Of a DNA stretch of 64,000 nucleotides, positions 61,389 through 64,000 are shown piece after piece. Each line of letters starts with the position of its first letter. Positions within the stretch are counted from its first letter, which is position 1. The notes under the pieces were generated by a model. It had not been told where the DNA came from and did no database searches. It saw only the letters and a list, made by a program, of their open reading frames with translations. Source of the DNA: Pirellula sp. (GTDB lineage Bacteria; Planctomycetota; Planctomycetia; Pirellulales; PNKZ01); assembly GCA_013822735.1 (NCBI GenBank), contig PNKZ01000002.1, positions 62,001 to 126,000 of the forward strand, in the 5' to 3' direction. The position numbers and the translations under genes are program-made.

Positions 61389-64000
61389 TTAGGCCGAAGG
61401 TGTATCGCCGGTAGGTTCCGTAGCTTGCGGCTTTTCCGTTGCAGCCGGTTTCGTCTCGGCGGGACTCGTTGCGGCGGGATTCGCGGGAGCCGGATCTTCC
61501 GTTTTCACGGTGATGAACTGCTTCAACTCCCCGAACGATTGCAGATAGGCCCGACCTTGAATCTTGGCCTTGGTGAGCTTCGGCGGCGGAGGAGGAGGCG
61601 CCTTTTTCTTGGCGGCTTCCAGCGCGGCTTCGGCGGCTGCGAGATCGGCCGATTCTTCGTCGGAGCGTCGCGGGCGACGATCCGGCTTGCGTCCGCCGCC
61701 GCCGGGTCGACCTCCGCCGTCTTGAGGACGGCCGCCGAATCGACGACCCCCGTCGCCGCCGCGACCTTGGCTTTGTTGGCCCGGGCCACCTTGGCCTTGC
61801 CCGCCTTGTGCCGATCCGCCTTGAGAAGCACCGCCGCGGCCTTGTCCGCCGCGCGGGCGATCGCCGCCGCCACGTCGTGGTCCGCCGCCGGCTTCATCGC
61901 CGGTGCGAGCCTCGCGACGTTCTTCCGTGCGCTTGGCGCCCGGCGGAATCATCGTGAGCGACACGCGACGGCGTTGCTTGTCGACCTGCATGACCCACAC
62001 TTTGACGATGTCGCCGACCGAGACGACTTCGTGCGGGTCCTTTACGTACTTGTCGGCCAAGTGGCTGATATGCACGAGACCGGAGTCTTTGAGGCCGATA
62101 TCGACGAACGCGCCGAAGTCGACGACGTTGAGCACTGTGCCGCGAAGCTCCATGCCGGGCTGCAAATCGTCGAGCTTAAGGATACCTTGCTTGAAGATCG
62201 GCGGCGGCAGACCTTCGCGCGGGTCGCGGCCCGGTCGCGTGAGTTGCGTAATGATGTCGTGCAACGAGAGCGTGCCGACACGTAGCTGCAACGCCATGCG
62301 TTGCAGATCGATGCCGCGAGATTTTTCGGCAATCTTGGCGACTTTTTCCTTGTCGGCCAAATCTTCCGGCTTCGCGCCGAGCTGCTCAAGAACGCGTTCG
62401 GCGGTCTCGTAGCTCTCGGGATGAATCCAGGTGCCGTCGAGCGGGTTTTCGCCGCCGGTGAGCTTGAGGAAGCCCGCCGCTTGTACGAAGGCCGCTTCGC
62501 CGACGCCGCTGACGGCCTTCAGCTGTTCGCGGCTTGCGAACGGTCCGTTGGCTTGGCGATGGTCGAAGATGCGCTGGGCCGTGAGTTGATTCAGGCCGGA
62601 GACGTAACGCAGCAGCGAAGGGCTGGCCGTGTTCAAATCGACGCCGACATAATTCACACACGATTCGACGACGCCGTCGAGCGAGTCGCGTAAGTGTTTG
62701 GCTTTGACGTCGTGTTGATAAAGGCCGACGCCCAAACTATTGGGCTCGATCTTCACGAGCTCGCTGAGCGGGTCCTGCAGCCTGCGACCGATGGAAACCG
62801 CGCCGCGGACCGTGGCGTCGCGATCGGGGAATTCCTCGCGACCGAGCGGGCTGGCCGAGTAGACGCTCGCACCGGCCTCGCTCACGATCACGTAGGAAAC
62901 GCCCGTGCCCGCCAAATCGGTCGAGATCAGGTCGGCGACGAAGGTTTCGGTTTCGCGACAGGCAGTGCCGTTGCCGATGACGACGACGGAGAGTTGCCGT
63001 TCTTTCGCGACTTCGACAAGCTTCGCCTTCGATTGGGCGCGGCGTTCGGCGTTGCCCACAATAAAGACGACGCCGTGTTCGAGCAAGTTGCCGAACTCGT
63101 CGAGGGCGACCCACTTACAGCCGCTCTTGAAGCCGGGGTCGAGAGCGAGCAGGCGACGCTCGCGGACCGGCGGCTGCAGCAGCAAGTTGCGCAGATTCTT
63201 GGCGAAGACCTCGACGGCGTGCGTCTCGGCGTCGTCGGTCAGTTCGCGGCGCATTTCCCGTTCGAGGCTTGGCAACACCAAACGCTGGAGTGCGTCGCGG
63301 CCGCAACCGCGGAGGAACTCGGCGTGCGGATGGCCGGCCGGCACGAGCAATTCGTCGACCACGCGCTCCATAGCGGCGATGTCGGAATCGATTCGTACGC
63401 GGAGGACCTTCGCCTTTTCGCCGCGATTGATCGCCAGCACGCGGTGCGGCGGCAGCTTCGAGACCGATTCGGAGAATTGGAAGTAGTCGCGGAAAGCCCG
63501 CTGCATTTCCGCAGCGCGGCGTTCGGCCTTCGTCAGAATCTTCTTCGGCTTCTTTTCTTTCTTGCGCGGCTGCCTTTGTGCCACGGCTGCCCCCGGCAAC
63601 GGGGCCGATTCGTCCGTCGACGGCAACGGGGAATCGACGACGCGGGCCGTCGACTCGGTGTCTTCGACGCCTTCGGGTGTCGCGGCGGCGTCCGCTTCCG
63701 GTACGGCCGTATCGACCGGCGGTTCGGCGGGATCGACCGGAGCCCCTTCTTCTTCCATGTCCGAAGCTTGCAACTCTTCCGGCGTTTCGACGGCGTCGAA
63801 GTGCGGCGTCTCGACGTCGGCGACCGCATCGGCTACGAACGTCGCGCTTTGCGCCTCATCGCTTTCGTCTGAGAGGCCGGCGAAGAGCGGCTGCGATGCC
63901 TCGTCGGCCTTGGCGCTCTTTTCGGCGGCATTCTTTTCCGCTTTGTCGGCGGCGGCACGTTCCGCTTGCTTCTCGGTCCCCGGCTTTACTTCCGGTTCGA
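61389..64000 (-). CDS. tex: Tex-like S1 RNA-binding protein, 5' end outside the window
   Basis: The frame is open to the window end, so the N-terminus is missing (about 870 codons seen). Order from the N-terminal side: an acidic, Ala/Glu-rich low-complexity stretch (63500-64000), Tex core (KLPPHRVLAINRGEKAKVLR), YqgF/RNaseH-like domain (LALDPGFKSGCKWVALDEFG), helix-hairpin-helix region (SGLNQLTAQRIFDHRQANGP; AVSGVGEAAFVQAAGFL), S1 domain (GTVLNVVDFGAFVDIGLKD), and a Gly/Arg/Gln-rich tail followed by a Lys/Pro segment. Tex proteins are transcription accessory, nucleic-acid-binding factors. The acidic insert and the glycine-rich tail are additions to the usual Tex plan. Confidence 0.92.
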   Translation of the reverse strand, partial: EPEVKPGTEKQAERAAADKAEKNAAEKSAKADEASQPLFAGLSDESDEAQSATFVADAVADVETPHFDAVETPEELQASDMEEEGAPVDPAEPPVDTAVPEADAAATPEGVEDTESTARVVDSPLPSTDESAPLPGAAVAQRQPRKKEKKPKKILTKAERRAAEMQRAFRDYFQFSESVSKLPPHRVLAINRGEKAKVLRVRIDSDIAAMERVVDELLVPAGHPHAEFLRGCGRDALQRLVLPSLEREMRRELTDDAETHAVEVFAKNLRNLLLQPPVRERRLLALDPGFKSGCKWVALDEFGNLLEHGVVFIVGNAERRAQSKAKLVEVAKERQLSVVVIGNGTACRETETFVADLISTDLAGTGVSYVIVSEAGASVYSASPLGREEFPDRDATVRGAVSIGRRLQDPLSELVKIEPNSLGVGLYQHDVKAKHLRDSLDGVVESCVNYVGVDLNTASPSLLRYVSGLNQLTAQRIFDHRQANGPFASREQLKAVSGVGEAAFVQAAGFLKLTGGENPLDGTWIHPESYETAERVLEQLGAKPEDLADKEKVAKIAEKSRGIDLQRMALQLRVGTLSLHDIITQLTRPGRDPREGLPPPIFKQGILKLDDLQPGMELRGTVLNVVDFGAFVDIGLKDSGLVHISHLADKYVKDPHEVVSVGDIVKVWVMQVDKQRRRVSLTMIPPGAKRTEERREARTGDEAGGGPRRGGGDRPRGGQGRGGASQGGSAQGGQGQGGPGQQSQGRGGDGGRRFGGRPQDGGGRPGGGGRKPDRRPRRSDEESADLAAAEAALEAAKKKAPPPPPPKLTKAKIQGRAYLQSFGELKQFITVKTEDPAPANPAATSPAETKPAATEKPQATEPTGDTPSA

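Noticed and set aside
60510-62285. Long open frame on the plus strand across epmA and the Tex-like gene
   Set aside because: It is antisense to genes with clear family motifs, and its product is Arg/His-rich low-complexity sequence, as expected of a shadow frame in GC-rich DNA.

Overview
The window looks like chromosome from a planctomycete, most likely of the Pirellulales. It is GC-rich. It carries planctomycete-typical families: a DUF1549/DUF1553 cytochrome-motif protein followed by a DUF1501 protein, a Tat-exported Gfo/Idh/MocA oxidoreductase, ThuA and PQQ-propeller secreted proteins, zinc-ribbon proteins with proline-rich linkers, and a MoxR-DUF58-transglutaminase operon. There are no rRNA or tRNA genes, no CRISPR array, no phage and no transposase. 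What is unusual is the number of short inverted repeats in the intergenic space, some of which run into coding sequence.

Layout. 1-4.1 kb: the end of an ABC efflux system (ATPase, FtsX-type permease, HlyD adaptor). 4.1-6.9 kb: an SDR oxidoreductase, a ketosynthase-fold protein that has lost its catalytic triad, and an exported glutathione peroxidase, closed by a strong bidirectional terminator. 6.9-11.8 kb: Gfo/Idh/MocA oxidoreductase and the DUF1549-DUF1501 pair. 11.8-18.7 kb: a membrane-anchored zinc-ribbon/terpene-cyclase-like protein, divergent from moxR-DUF58-TgpA. 18.7-22.7 kb (minus strand): rpmI-rplT-pheS-pheT. 23-30.4 kb: a PQQ propeller protein, an unrecognised secreted protein, a frameshifted acyl-CoA ligase, an LptF/G permease and an aminotransferase. 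30.5-36.4 kb: a heavy-metal RND efflux pump (CzcA, CzcB type) with an outer-membrane protein. 36.5-41.2 kb: a Mn/Zn-type ABC importer whose two permeases carry C-terminal DtxR-like domains. 41.3-43.9 kb: two zinc-ribbon membrane proteins and a small possible anti-sigma protein. 44.1-47.1 kb: an ECF vitamin/metal importer (S, fused A, T) whose S subunit is frameshifted. 47.2-54.4 kb: fatty-acid beta-oxidation genes (hydratase/dehydrogenase, thiolase, acyl-CoA ligase, acyl-CoA dehydrogenase). 54.5-64 kb: RidA, ThuA, an acrylyl-CoA-reductase-type enzyme, thioredoxin, a coiled-coil protein, EpmA, a small conserved protein and a Tex-like RNA-binding protein that runs off the window.

Two observations deserve attention first. 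(1) Seven loci carry repeats with a strict 7-nt period. Six have two arms in inverted orientation, normally of four to five degenerate heptads each. The heptad word differs from locus to locus. Four loci lie in the single operon rpmI-rplT-pheS-pheT, and two of those are in-frame insertions inside the PheS and PheT proteins. Others sit directly before start codons that have no clear Shine-Dalgarno sequence. (2) The two metal-importer permeases end in DtxR/MntR-like domains. The second keeps a full set of His/Glu metal ligands, which suggests a built-in cytoplasmic metal sensor. A third point is the ketosynthase-like protein at 4983-6245, where Cys-His-His is replaced by Glu-Phe-Asn.

Two genes (acyl-CoA ligase, ECF S subunit) are split by small indels in GC-rich runs. 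These may be real mutations or assembly errors. No database search was possible, so family assignments rest on recognised motifs and gene order.
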